Below are positions 24,787 through 33,508 of a stretch of 43,427 bases of DNA, piece after piece. The DNA is taken from contig QHXI01000068.1 of the NCBI GenBank assembly GCA_003222895.1, forward strand, positions 1-43,427, given 5' to 3'. The stretch comes from Acidobacteriota bacterium. GTDB lineage: Bacteria; Acidobacteriota; Blastocatellia; Pyrinomonadales; Pyrinomonadaceae. The notes beneath the pieces are model-generated. The model was not told where the DNA came from, did no database searches, and was given only the letters and a program-made list of their open reading frames with translations. The translations under genes were made by a program, and so were the position numbers. The number at the start of each line of letters is the position of its first letter. Positions within the stretch are counted from its first letter, which is position 1.

Positions 24787-25251
24787 ATGAACGAAATCTG
24801 CAGTAAGTCTGAGCAACTGCTCAACTCGATTTTCGAAAGCGCGGGGTTTGATGTGCGCGCCTCTGCGTCAGAGTCTGATTTGGGTTGCGTGCTTTCAATC
24901 GAAGGCGCCGACAGCGGACTGTTATTGAATCAGGGCGGCGAGTTGCTGGATGCGCTTCAGCAGATTCTGAATCAAGCTTACGGACGCGACTTGCCGAAGG
25001 GCCAGCGAATAATTTGTGACGCGGATAATTATCGCGCTGCGCGTGAATCAGAATTGCGGGCTATGGCCGAACATGCTGCCCGCCAAGTGCGCTCGACGTC
25101 TGCGGCATTTGTGTTTGGGCCAATGGAGGCAAGCGAGCGACGCGTGATTCATCTTTCGCTGGCAGACGAAGAAGATCTGGTTACTGAATCGATCGGCGAA
25201 GGTAACGGGCGTCGATTACGAGTCGTGCTCAAACAGACTTCGGCGCAGTAG
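24787..25251 (+). CDS. jag: Jag/KhpB-like KH-R3H RNA-binding protein
   Basis: The 154-residue protein has a KH-like first half (LNSIFESAGFDVRASASES...LLLNQGGELLDALQQILNQAYG) and an R3H second half (NYRAARESELRAMAEHAARQVR, FGPMEASERRVIHLSLAD). This is the pattern of Jag/KhpB, an RNA-binding partner of KhpA linked to cell-size control and placed near yidC and mnmE in many genomes. The N-terminal Jag-N domain is missing, and no yidC or rnpA lies upstream. TACAAT at 24768-24773 lies 13 bases before the ATG, and there is no Shine-Dalgarno sequence. Confidence 0.87.
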   Translation: MNEICSKSEQLLNSIFESAGFDVRASASESDLGCVLSIEGADSGLLLNQGGELLDALQQILNQAYGRDLPKGQRIICDADNYRAARESELRAMAEHAARQVRSTSAAFVFGPMEASERRVIHLSLADEEDLVTESIGEGNGRRLRVVLKQTSAQ

Positions 25252-25283
25252 AACTTTCCTCTGTAGTACCCCCAAGCAATACC

Positions 25284-26666
25284 GTGATCGCTCAAACCGA
25301 TACAATCGTCGCTGTCTCCACTCCCCCCGGACGAAGTGGCATTGGCGTGATTCGTCTCAGCGGGCCGGGCTCGCTTTCGATTCTGCGGCAGCTAGTTGCT
25401 TCTGACTCTTTCGATCCTCAGCCAAATCTTCTAACGTTGCGGACCCTGATCGATCCCGTAACTAGTGAGAGGCTCGATCAGGCGCTGGTCTGCTATTTCA
25501 AAGCGCCGCACTCTTTCACCGGCGAAGACGTGGTCGAATTGCATTGCCACGGTTCGCCGATCTTGTTGCGCGCGATCGTCGATGCCGCGCTGCGACTCGA
25601 TGCGCGCATGGCTGATCCGGGAGAATTCTCTTTGCGCGCCGTTGCGAATGGCCGATTGAATCTGACGGAGGCGGAAGCGATTCGCGATCTCATCGACGCG
25701 CACACCGACGCTGCGTTGCGACAAGCAACGCGACAGATGAAAGGCGAGATTTCTGACCGGCTGCAACCGGTAAAGGATCAATTGCTGCAAATAATCGTGC
25801 GGCTCGAGTCGTCGCTCGAATTTGTTGAAGACGATCTGCCGAATGTTGTGCATGACAACGTGTTCGCTTCACTCACGTCATTGCAATCGGATCTCGAGAA
25901 GCTGGCTAAGACATTCAGCCGCGGAAAGCTCTTACGCGACGGCATCCGAGTTACGTTGATCGGCCGTCCCAATGTGGGTAAGTCGAGTGTGTTCAATAGA
26001 TTACTGGGACGCGGTCGTGCGATTGTGACCGATATTCCGGGCACCACGCGAGACACGATTTCCGAGTCGATTGGCCTGGATGGCGTTCCTTTGGTTCTGA
26101 CCGATACCGCGGGTCTTCGCACGGCCGGCGATCAAATCGAGTCGATCGGCGTCGACCGGACCAAACGCGAAGCGGCTGATTCGGATCTACTAATCGTCGT
26201 CATCGATGGATCAGAGCCTTTGAGCGATGAAGATCACAGTGTCCTTTCTGAGGTAGCGGGACGACGGCACATCATTGCCGTGAATAAGCGTGACCTGCCA
26301 ACATTTTCCGAAACCAGGATCGATCATGACTCGTTATCGTTTCAAAATTTTGACTCGGTTGTTTCAATCTCAGCCGTGACCGAGGCGGGTCTTCAAGACT
26401 TGCGATCGGCCATCTTGAAACCATTCATGAACAGAAACGGCGCCGCCGAAGGATTGCTGATCACGAACGCGCGTCACTACGATTTACTTCGGCGCACAAT
26501 CGATGCGATCATTTCATCCGCGGACTTGTTGAAGACGCGAGCGAGCGAGGAACTCATTCTCGTCGGTCTTCACGACGCGCTTCGCTACTTGGGTGAGATT
26601 ACCGGGGAAACAACTTCTGATGAAATTCTTGGAAGGATTTTCTCGACCTTTTGCATTGGCAAGTAA
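25284..26666 (+). CDS. mnmE: tRNA modification GTPase MnmE (TrmE)
   Basis: The 460-residue protein has the N-terminal tetrahydrofolate-binding domain (DTIVAVSTPPGRSGIGVIRLSG), a helical domain, and the inserted G domain with GRPNVGKSS (G1), TTRDTI (G2), DTAG (G3) and NKRD (G4). It ends in CIGK, the Cys-containing motif required for tRNA modification. With MnmG it installs the 5-carboxymethylaminomethyl group on wobble uridines of certain tRNAs. The start is GTG 25284, 32 bases after jag, with no clear ribosome site. mnmG follows closely. Confidence 0.98.
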   Translation: MIAQTDTIVAVSTPPGRSGIGVIRLSGPGSLSILRQLVASDSFDPQPNLLTLRTLIDPVTSERLDQALVCYFKAPHSFTGEDVVELHCHGSPILLRAIVDAALRLDARMADPGEFSLRAVANGRLNLTEAEAIRDLIDAHTDAALRQATRQMKGEISDRLQPVKDQLLQIIVRLESSLEFVEDDLPNVVHDNVFASLTSLQSDLEKLAKTFSRGKLLRDGIRVTLIGRPNVGKSSVFNRLLGRGRAIVTDIPGTTRDTISESIGLDGVPLVLTDTAGLRTAGDQIESIGVDRTKREAADSDLLIVVIDGSEPLSDEDHSVLSEVAGRRHIIAVNKRDLPTFSETRIDHDSLSFQNFDSVVSISAVTEAGLQDLRSAILKPFMNRNGAAEGLLITNARHYDLLRRTIDAIISSADLLKTRASEELILVGLHDALRYLGEITGETTSDEILGRIFSTFCIGK

Positions 26667-26695
26667 CCAGATTACTTACTGAGGAACTGATCGGA

Positions 26696-28585
26696 ATGGT
26701 ATTCGACGAAGTTTTCGATGTGATTGTTATTGGCGGTGGCCACGCCGGCTGCGAGGCCGCTTCAGCCGCAGCCCGCCTGGGCGCGAACACAGCGCTGGTT
26801 ACGATTAATCTCGATCTGATCGGTCAGATGTCTTGCAACCCGGCAATCGGCGGAATTGGTAAGGGCCATCTTGTCCGTGAGATTGATGCACTGGGCGGCA
26901 TCATGGGCCGAGTGATCGATCGCACGGGCATTCAGTTTCGATTGCTAAATCGTTCCCGCGGCCCGGCGGTGCGGGCGCCTCGGGCGCAAGCTGACCGCGC
27001 GTTGTATCGCATTGAGATGCGGCGAACTCTTGAGGCGACTCCGAATTTGAGTCTGCGCCAGGGCGTCGTGACGAACCTGGTAATCGAGAAGAAGCGCGCA
27101 ATCGGCATCGAGCTTCAGGACGCAAGACGAATTGGCGCCAAGTCGACTGTCATCGCCACTGGAACATTTCTAAACGGACGCATTCACACAGGTCGGCAAA
27201 CGTACCAGGGCGGACGAGCCGGAGAGCCCGCTTCAATCGAATTTGCAGACGCGCTAAAGCGAATGGGCTTTAATGTTGGTCGACTGAAGACAGGCACGCC
27301 TCCGCGTCTCGATGGACGAACCGTCGATTGGGATTCATTCGAGCGCCAACCGCCAGACGAGCGACCGACCCCGTTCTCGTTTTCGACTGAAGCAATAAAC
27401 CAGGAGCAGTTGGATTGCTTCATCGGCTTCACCAATGAATCGGTTCACGAAGCGATTCGAAAGAATCTCCACGAGTCGCCGCTGTACTCTGGCCAGATAA
27501 CCAGCATTGGCCCTCGGTACTGTCCTTCGATTGAAGACAAGGTTGTGAAGTTCCCGGATAAGACCCGGCATCAGCTTTTCATCGAGCCCGAAGGGTATGG
27601 CACCAACGAAGTCTACTTGAATGGCTTTTCGACTTCTCTGCCAGCGCAACTGCAGCAGCAGCTCGTCAGCTTGATGCCGGGTTTTGAAGAAGCCCAAATC
27701 ATTCGACCTGGTTACGCGATTGAATATGACTTCGTGGATCCGAAACAGTTGACGCCGTTCCTTGAGACGGCAGCAGTGAAGGGGCTATTTCTCGCGGGCC
27801 AGATTAACGGCACAACTGGCTACGAAGAAGCGGCTTGTCAGGGATTAATCGCGGGTATTAACGCGGGACTGAATTCTCTAGGGCGCGATTTCTTCCGCCT
27901 GGATCGACGCGAAGCTTACATCGGTGTTTTGATCGACGATCTCATCACAAACGGAGTTGATGAACCTTATCGAATGTTTACTTCGCGTTCAGAGTGCCGA
28001 CTCGCGCTGCGGCATGATAATGCGGACCAGCGGCTTGAGCCATATGGGCGGGATCTTGGGCTTGTCGGTGAAGGCGAATGGGAGCGATTCAACCAACGAC
28101 GAAATCGATTGGCGCAACTGCGTGATGTTCTGAAGCAAACAAAGCTTCGACGGGGTGAGGAGCGACATCGGGATCTCTGCAGACTTATTGGACAGGATCT
28201 AGGAGATTCGCTGACGCTCGCGCAGCTCGCCCTTCGTCCCGGGATCAGCCTTGACCATGTTATGGAGTTGCTGCCCTCGTCCGTTCGTGCGGGCACGGCC
28301 GTTAAAGACTTCGAGACTGTCTTGGCCGACAACCTCTATGCAGGCTACCTTGAGACACAAACAGCGACAACGCGACGTCTTCATCAACACGACACCTTGA
28401 GAATCCCTTCTGGCTTCGCTTTTGACCTCGTTGGAAGTCTGTCGCATGAGATTGTCGAACGCCTGCAGCGTGCGCGGCCCGAGAATTTTGGACAAGCCCG
28501 ACGTATTCCTGGAATGACCCCAGCCGCATTGTCGAATCTTTTGTTCCATCTGAAAGCGCGACAAACACATCCCGCGACCGCCTAA
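26696..28585 (+). CDS. mnmG: tRNA uridine 5-carboxymethylaminomethyl modification enzyme MnmG (GidA)
   Basis: The 629-residue flavoprotein begins at ATG 26696 (GAGGA upstream), 29 bases after mnmE. It has a GxGxxG-type dinucleotide fold (VIVIGGGHAGCEAA), the family block GQMSCNPAIGGIGKGHLVREIDALGG split across 48-75, the Cys-containing active-site regions, and GTTGYEEAACQGLIAGINA. The helical C-terminal MnmE-binding region is complete. It uses FAD, NADH and methylene-tetrahydrofolate for wobble uridine modification. A TTG upstream (26651) is in frame but overlaps mnmE. In many genomes rsmG follows; here the next gene is parA. Confidence 0.98.
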   Translation: MVFDEVFDVIVIGGGHAGCEAASAAARLGANTALVTINLDLIGQMSCNPAIGGIGKGHLVREIDALGGIMGRVIDRTGIQFRLLNRSRGPAVRAPRAQADRALYRIEMRRTLEATPNLSLRQGVVTNLVIEKKRAIGIELQDARRIGAKSTVIATGTFLNGRIHTGRQTYQGGRAGEPASIEFADALKRMGFNVGRLKTGTPPRLDGRTVDWDSFERQPPDERPTPFSFSTEAINQEQLDCFIGFTNESVHEAIRKNLHESPLYSGQITSIGPRYCPSIEDKVVKFPDKTRHQLFIEPEGYGTNEVYLNGFSTSLPAQLQQQLVSLMPGFEEAQIIRPGYAIEYDFVDPKQLTPFLETAAVKGLFLAGQINGTTGYEEAACQGLIAGINAGLNSLGRDFFRLDRREAYIGVLIDDLITNGVDEPYRMFTSRSECRLALRHDNADQRLEPYGRDLGLVGEGEWERFNQRRNRLAQLRDVLKQTKLRRGEERHRDLCRLIGQDLGDSLTLAQLALRPGISLDHVMELLPSSVRAGTAVKDFETVLADNLYAGYLETQTATTRRLHQHDTLRIPSGFAFDLVGSLSHEIVERLQRARPENFGQARRIPGMTPAALSNLLFHLKARQTHPATA

Positions 28586-28593
28586 TCCCGCTA

Positions 28594-28609
28594 CGTTTCA
28601 CGTGAAACA
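28594..28609. promoter_or_regulatory. parS: parS centromere site
   Basis: CGTTTCACGTGAAACA differs from the canonical parS palindrome TGTTTCACGTGAAACA at one outer base. It lies 9 bases after mnmG and 103 bases before parA, close to the origin, where ParB is expected to load. No other full copy was seen in the window. Confidence 0.9.
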
Positions 28610-28711
28610 CTCTCGGCCAAATCGGTCGATCATTTCCCCAAAAAATCGCTAGCGCCTCCTCTCTGGCTGTGTTAAGGTGCTCATCTCTCCGGCAGTTCAG
28701 CTCTTCGCAGG

Positions 28712-29533
28712 ATGGCCAGAATAATCGCCATTGCTAACCAGAAAGGTGGCGTCGGCAAGACCACAACAGCCGTCAATCTCGCTGCCTCCATCGCAAAACT
28801 TGGCCCCTCTGTCCTCCTGATTGATGTCGATCCACAAGCCAACGCAACGTCTGGCTCCGGCATAGATCGGAACGTGGCTCGCCGAACTACTTATCATGCA
28901 CTGGTCCTCAATCAAGCGCTCGAATCCATAACGGTTCCCACAGAATTCGGCTTCGAAATCGTTCCCTCTGATCGAAATCTGGCGGGTGCTGAGGTTGAGT
29001 TAATCGGGTTTGAGAATCGAGAGCTAATCCTGCGAGACTTGCTTGCGCCGATAACGCAGGCCTACGACTTTATCGTCCTTGATTGTCCGCCGGCGCTCAA
29101 CCTTCTAACCGTTAACGCCTTGGCTGCTGCTGATTCCCTGCTAGTTCCGGTGCAGTGCGAGTATTATGCCTTGGAAGGAGTTTCCGAACTCTTCAATACA
29201 CTTGCTCGTTTGCGCCGCGTCGTCAATCCTCAACTGAAGATCGAAGGCCTCTTACTGACGATGTATGACGAGCGCACAAACCTCGCCCCCGCCGTTGCGG
29301 CGGACCTCAGAAGTTTTTATAGCGGACTCGTCTTCAACACGACCATCCCCCGAAATGTTCGCCTTGCCGAGGCGCCCAGTTACGGTAAGCCCGTGCTTTT
29401 CTACGACGCCAAATCGCGCGGCGCCGAAGCATATTTGCAACTTGCAGAGGAGGTTTTGGCAAATGACCAAGCGACCACTGGGCCGCGGCCTGAGCGCGCT
29501 GATCTCAACAGATCCGCAGCGACCGGACAGTGA
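28712..29533 (+). CDS. parA: chromosome partitioning ATPase ParA (Soj)
   Basis: The 273-residue protein has the deviant Walker A motif QKGGVGKTTTAVNLAA, LLIDVDPQANAT, FIVLDCPPALNLLTVNAL and VPVQCEYYALEGVSEL. It lacks an N-terminal DNA-binding extension and so is the chromosomal type. ParA binds DNA with ATP and drives ParB-parS complexes apart after replication. Its last 71 bases overlap the start of parB in another frame. The C-terminal tail (about 20 residues) is low-complexity and probably flexible. Confidence 0.97.
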   Translation: MARIIAIANQKGGVGKTTTAVNLAASIAKLGPSVLLIDVDPQANATSGSGIDRNVARRTTYHALVLNQALESITVPTEFGFEIVPSDRNLAGAEVELIGFENRELILRDLLAPITQAYDFIVLDCPPALNLLTVNALAAADSLLVPVQCEYYALEGVSELFNTLARLRRVVNPQLKIEGLLLTMYDERTNLAPAVAADLRSFYSGLVFNTTIPRNVRLAEAPSYGKPVLFYDAKSRGAEAYLQLAEEVLANDQATTGPRPERADLNRSAATGQ

Positions 29534-30356
29534 TGAGATCCGAGGGATCGAAATCGAACTCATTCAGCCCAACTCACAGCAGCCGCGAACCATGTTTGAC
29601 CCGGAAAAGCTGGAAGAACTAGCTCAGTCGATCACGTCAACCGGGATTATTCAACCATTGTTAGTGCGACCACGCGGTGGTTTGTTCGAACTCGTTGCCG
29701 GTGAGCGTCGATGGCGCGCCGCGCAGCTTGCCGGTCTTCTGCGAGTACCCGCGATCGTTCGCGAAATACCTGATGAGAAACTCCTGGAGCTCGCGCTAAT
29801 CGAAAACATTCAACGTCAGGAATTGAACCCTATCGAGGAGGCGAATGCCTACAAACGTCTGATCGATTCGCTCGGCCTCACCCAGGATGATGTCGCGCGA
29901 CGTGTTGGTCGCGATCGAACATTTGTGACCAATTATCTTCGCGTTCTGAAATTGCCAACCGACATTCAGCGGTTGATTGAAGCTAATAAGCTATCGTTCG
30001 GCCACGCGCGCGCACTGTTGGGCGTGGACGAACCCGTCACGCAGCGGCGACTTGCGCAAAAAATTCTGAAGCACAGTTGGTCTGTTCGTGAGACCGAGCA
30101 ACGCGTCAAACTTCTTTCTCGTCCCCAACCCAAAGTGGCATCGCCAGCAGTAACCCATTCCGACCCGAACGTGAGGGCTGCCGAGGCAAAGCTTCGTCGT
30201 TCACTCGGTACCCAAGTCCGAATTCACCCTCTCAAGTCAGGAGGAGCCGGGCGAATTGAAATTGAGTATTACAACCTTGCTGATTTGGACCGGATATTCA
30301 ACGCCTTAATCGGAGATCGAGAAGTGAAGATTGCCGCGTCTACTTTTTCCTCATAG
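29463..30356 (+). CDS. parB: chromosome partitioning protein ParB (Spo0J)
   Basis: The 297-residue protein begins MTKRPLGRGLSALIS, the conserved N-terminus that stimulates ParA. GAGGAGG (29447-29453) sets the start at 29463, inside the end of parA. The CTP-binding parts are LFELVAGERRWRAAQLAG and ALIENIQRQELNPIEEANAY; the helix-turn-helix follows (LTQDDVARRVGRDRTFVTNYLRVLKLP). The C-terminal dimerisation domain includes RAAEAKLRRSLGTQVRI. It should bind the parS at 28594 and form a sliding clamp. Confidence 0.97.
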   Translation: MTKRPLGRGLSALISTDPQRPDSDEIRGIEIELIQPNSQQPRTMFDPEKLEELAQSITSTGIIQPLLVRPRGGLFELVAGERRWRAAQLAGLLRVPAIVREIPDEKLLELALIENIQRQELNPIEEANAYKRLIDSLGLTQDDVARRVGRDRTFVTNYLRVLKLPTDIQRLIEANKLSFGHARALLGVDEPVTQRRLAQKILKHSWSVRETEQRVKLLSRPQPKVASPAVTHSDPNVRAAEAKLRRSLGTQVRIHPLKSGGAGRIEIEYYNLADLDRIFNALIGDREVKIAASTFSS

Positions 30357-30602
30357 CATTCATTATGCGCAATAATACTGCACTGCGGTCTAACTACCCA
30401 ATCTCCCTTGTTTCGCGGATCTCATCTTGCGGAGCAGGTGACGCGAATTGCTGGAAATCCGGCCTTCCGTACTTTCCTTCGTGTTTTTCTTGCCAGCCTT
30501 TCTGTGCTTGTGTTAGCGTCTGGTTTCCGCGCTGGCTGGTGCACTCAATTCCATGCGAAAAAGCCTTATTAGTGTACTTTGTACAGCGGGTTATTTCCGC
30601 CC

Positions 30603-32006
30603 ATGTTAGTAGAAAAAAGTTTCCCAAGTCAGCCGCTCTTTTCCTGTCTACAGCGCCGAGTCGGTAGTCAAACTTTTGATACTTGGTTCCGACCGCTTCG
30701 AATCACGAGCTCCAGAAACGAACGGGTAGTTAGAATCGCCGCGCCCAGTGCGGTCGTCAAGGACTGGATTCTGACCCACTACAGCGACGCTCTGCGCGAT
30801 TCGCTCGCTGAGTCCAAACTGGATCAGTACAAGGTGGAGTGGATATTGGCGTCCCGGCAAGGTGCCGCTGTCCGTCAATCGCCTTTGAATTCATCGTCGA
30901 GTCCTCACGAGCGCTCTACCGAGAGTCGGCTCCCTAATTCTGACGAAGACATTGCTCCATTCGTCGAAAGCAACAACTCATCGCTAAACGAGAAGTACAC
31001 TTTCTCAAGTTTTGTTGTTGCCGGCTGCAACCGATTTGCGCATGCCGCAGCTAAGGCTGTGGCGGAGTCTCCCGGCCGGACTTACAACCCCCTATACCTG
31101 TATGGCGGCGTGGGTCTTGGCAAGACGCATTTGATCCAGGCGGCAGGTCACGCCATCAAGGCCGCGAATCCTCATCTTCAGATCGCATACCTTTCGCTGG
31201 AGCGATTCATGAACGAATTGATCAATGCGATCAGGTACGGGTATGACAAGACTCGAGTGTTCCGCGAAAGGTATCGATCGATCGATGTGCTACTGATCGA
31301 TGATATTCAGTTCATCGCAGGGAAAGAGCGGACCCAAGAAGAATTCTTTCACACCTTCAATGCGCTCTATGACGCGCAGAAGCAGATTGTGCTCACGTCA
31401 GACTGTCCGCCGCGCGAGATTCCAGAAATCGAAGAGCGTCTCCATTCTCGCTTTGAGTGGGGCCTGATTGCCGATATCGAGCCGCCGGATATCGAAACCA
31501 AGGTAGCAATCCTTCGTCGAAAAGCCGAACTACAAAGTATTAAATTGCCGGACGATGTCGCACTTTACCTCGCCGGCAACAGCAAACATAATATCCGGGA
31601 ATTAGAAGGCTCCCTGATTCGCGTGATGGCAATGGCTTCATTGCGTGGAGTCCCGCTATCGAAATCTCTCGCGCAGGAAGCCATGCGCAATGTCACCCGA
31701 CCTGTGGAAGAGAACGCGGTGACCATCCCGATGATTCAAAAAGTGGTCGCAGATTATTACAAAGTCACGGCCGACGATCTGCGTGCTCGTTCCAATGCTC
31801 GCCAGGTTCTGGTTCCGCGACAAGTTGCGATGTATTTGTGCAAGCGGTTCACCAAAAAGAGCTTTCCGGAAATAGCGCGACAGTTCGGCGGAAAGCATCA
31901 CACGACAGTAATTCATTCTGTCGAGAAAATTGATCGGTTGTTTGGGTCTGATCGCGAAATGGAAGCTACTATCAGGCGCCTTAGCAGCAGTCTGGAAACT
32001 CAATGA
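30603..32006 (+). CDS. dnaA: chromosomal replication initiator DnaA
   Basis: The 467-residue protein has domain I (about 1-85), a short Ser-rich linker (about 95-128), an AAA+ domain with Walker A GGVGLGKTH (168-176), Walker B LLIDDIQF (230-237) and sensor II HNIRELEG, and a C-terminal DNA-binding domain with FGGKHHTTVIHS, matching the DnaA signature GGRDHTTVxHA with two changes. ATG 30603 is preferred; a TTG at 30579 would add eight residues. There is no Shine-Dalgarno sequence. A small GCGG/CCGC hairpin (30586-30600) ends just before the start. The 246 bases between parB and dnaA contain nothing else I can assign. Confidence 0.98.
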   Translation: MLVEKSFPSQPLFSCLQRRVGSQTFDTWFRPLRITSSRNERVVRIAAPSAVVKDWILTHYSDALRDSLAESKLDQYKVEWILASRQGAAVRQSPLNSSSSPHERSTESRLPNSDEDIAPFVESNNSSLNEKYTFSSFVVAGCNRFAHAAAKAVAESPGRTYNPLYLYGGVGLGKTHLIQAAGHAIKAANPHLQIAYLSLERFMNELINAIRYGYDKTRVFRERYRSIDVLLIDDIQFIAGKERTQEEFFHTFNALYDAQKQIVLTSDCPPREIPEIEERLHSRFEWGLIADIEPPDIETKVAILRRKAELQSIKLPDDVALYLAGNSKHNIRELEGSLIRVMAMASLRGVPLSKSLAQEAMRNVTRPVEENAVTIPMIQKVVADYYKVTADDLRARSNARQVLVPRQVAMYLCKRFTKKSFPEIARQFGGKHHTTVIHSVEKIDRLFGSDREMEATIRRLSSSLETQ

Positions 32007-32286
32007 ATTGATTTCCACAATCGTCCTCTGTTGAAAATGATTGTTAATGGTGTGGAAGCTGATCGTGGAGATACTGAATCCGATCTCGGTCGAATTAAGT
32101 AGACGATTATTCACAACCTGACCTATAAGATTTCAGGTGATAACTAGTAATTCCACAGTTCCACAGGACCTAGTGTTAGTACTAAGTATTTCTTAAATAT
32201 TTTTTCTTTGGTTAATAGACATTCGCGTTGTGCACGAGCATCCGCAAACTGTGATATAAGACGAATCACCGCAGGAGCAAACGAAA
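32007..32286. other. oriC: candidate replication origin (oriC) between dnaA and dnaN
   Basis: An exact DnaA box TTATTCACA lies at 32107-32115. Four weaker sites keep the TTCCACA core: 32011-32019, 32051-32059 (minus strand), 32149-32157 and 32157-32165. The last is followed by GGACC and then TAG-TGT-TAG-TAC-TAA (32171-32185), resembling a GC spacer plus DnaA-trio, and then an AT-rich stretch (32186-32219). This is the box-spacer-trio-unwinding order described for bacterial origins. A TATAAG at 32255-32260 may be part of the dnaN promoter. Confidence 0.75.
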
Positions 32287-33399
32287 ATGGAATTTGTAAT
32301 GGCGCGTGGAGCGCTGCAAAAAGAACTGGCATTTGTTCAAGGCGTGGTCGAGCGCAAGAATACGATTCCTGTGCTGGCGAATATTTTGATCGAGTCCGCC
32401 GGCGAAGACGCGATTCGAATTAGCGGAACGGATCTCGACGTCACGATCAGATGTGACGCCGACGCCGAAGAGATTAAGTCTCAGGGCGCTATTTGTGTTC
32501 AAGCGCGAAAACTTTTTGATATCGCGAGACTGTTGCCCGATGCGCCGGTGAGTTTTCGCAAAGAAGAAAATGAATGGGTAACCGTAGAATGCAGTCGTTC
32601 GAAGTTTCGTCTTCCAGGAATTGCTAAAGATACCTTTCCTGAGCTGCCAGGTTTTAGATCCACTCCGCTGAGGTTGCCTGCGTCCTTGCTTAAACTTTTG
32701 ATTGATCGAACGATTTTCGCCATTACGCAGGAAGAGGGTCGCTACACATTATCCGGGGCGAAATTTGAACTCGACAAAAACGGCGTGAAAATGGTTACGA
32801 CCGACGGGCATCGGCTTGCCTATGTTGAGACTAAAGACGGCATGAAGAATGCAGATGGCGAATTGGACGTGCTGATTCCGCGAAAAACATTGGCCGAATT
32901 GACGAAACTGACGGCCGATTTCGAGGGCGAGATAAGCCTGGGCGCCGATGAGAATCATGTTTATTTCCAGGTTGGATCACGCCTCTTGATTTCGCGAATG
33001 TTGTCGGGTCAATTCCCGAACTACGAAATGGTGATGCCCAAGAATAACGATCGTTCGGCGAGCTTCGACACCAGCGCGTTAAGCCAGGCAGTGCGTCGCG
33101 TTGCTTTGATGGCTGACGATCGTTCGCATGCGATTCGATTTCACTTGAGCAAGGAGCAGTTGCTGATTAGTTCGCAAAATGCAGAAGAAGGTGAGGCGCG
33201 CGAAACGTTGGAAACTGATTTCGCCGGCGAAGACACCGACATCGGTTTCAACGCTCAGTATCTCCAGGATTTCCTTAACGTCGTGGGCTCGGAAAAAGTA
33301 ATCTTCGAATTCAAGGATGGAAATTCACAGGCTCAACTCAAGCCTGTGAACGACGAAAAGCAGGAGTACAAATACATCGTGATGCCGATGCGTCTCTAA
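32287..33399 (+). CDS. dnaN: DNA polymerase III sliding clamp, beta subunit
   Basis: The 370-residue protein has three clamp domains: MARGALQKELAFVQGVVERKNTIPVLANILIE, TDLDVTIRCDA and LFDIARLLPD in the first, and KMVTTDGHRLAYVETKD in the second. The C-terminal YKYIVMPMRL closes domain 3. It forms the ring that tethers polymerase III to DNA. AGGAG at 32273-32277 sets ATG 32287. The final stop is followed by a strong intrinsic terminator, so recF is not co-transcribed through readthrough alone. Confidence 0.98.
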   Translation: MEFVMARGALQKELAFVQGVVERKNTIPVLANILIESAGEDAIRISGTDLDVTIRCDADAEEIKSQGAICVQARKLFDIARLLPDAPVSFRKEENEWVTVECSRSKFRLPGIAKDTFPELPGFRSTPLRLPASLLKLLIDRTIFAITQEEGRYTLSGAKFELDKNGVKMVTTDGHRLAYVETKDGMKNADGELDVLIPRKTLAELTKLTADFEGEISLGADENHVYFQVGSRLLISRMLSGQFPNYEMVMPKNNDRSASFDTSALSQAVRRVALMADDRSHAIRFHLSKEQLLISSQNAEEGEARETLETDFAGEDTDIGFNAQYLQDFLNVVGSEKVIFEFKDGNSQAQLKPVNDEKQEYKYIVMPMRL

Positions 33400-33432
33400 C
33401 CCGCAGATCCGCATATTCAACAACAACAATAG

Positions 33433-33460
33433 AGCGAGCGCATTTCCGCGCTCGCTTTTT
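33433..33460 (+). terminator. intrinsic terminator after dnaN
   Basis: AGCGAGCGC (33433-33441) and GCGCTCGCT (33448-33456) form a perfect 9-bp stem with a 6-base loop, followed at once by TTTT and further T-rich sequence. It lies 33 bases after the dnaN stop. Confidence 0.92.
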
Positions 33461-33508
33461 GTTTTCGTCGCACCATTTCAATCGTCATACTCGTGCTAAA
33501 ATCTTCAC

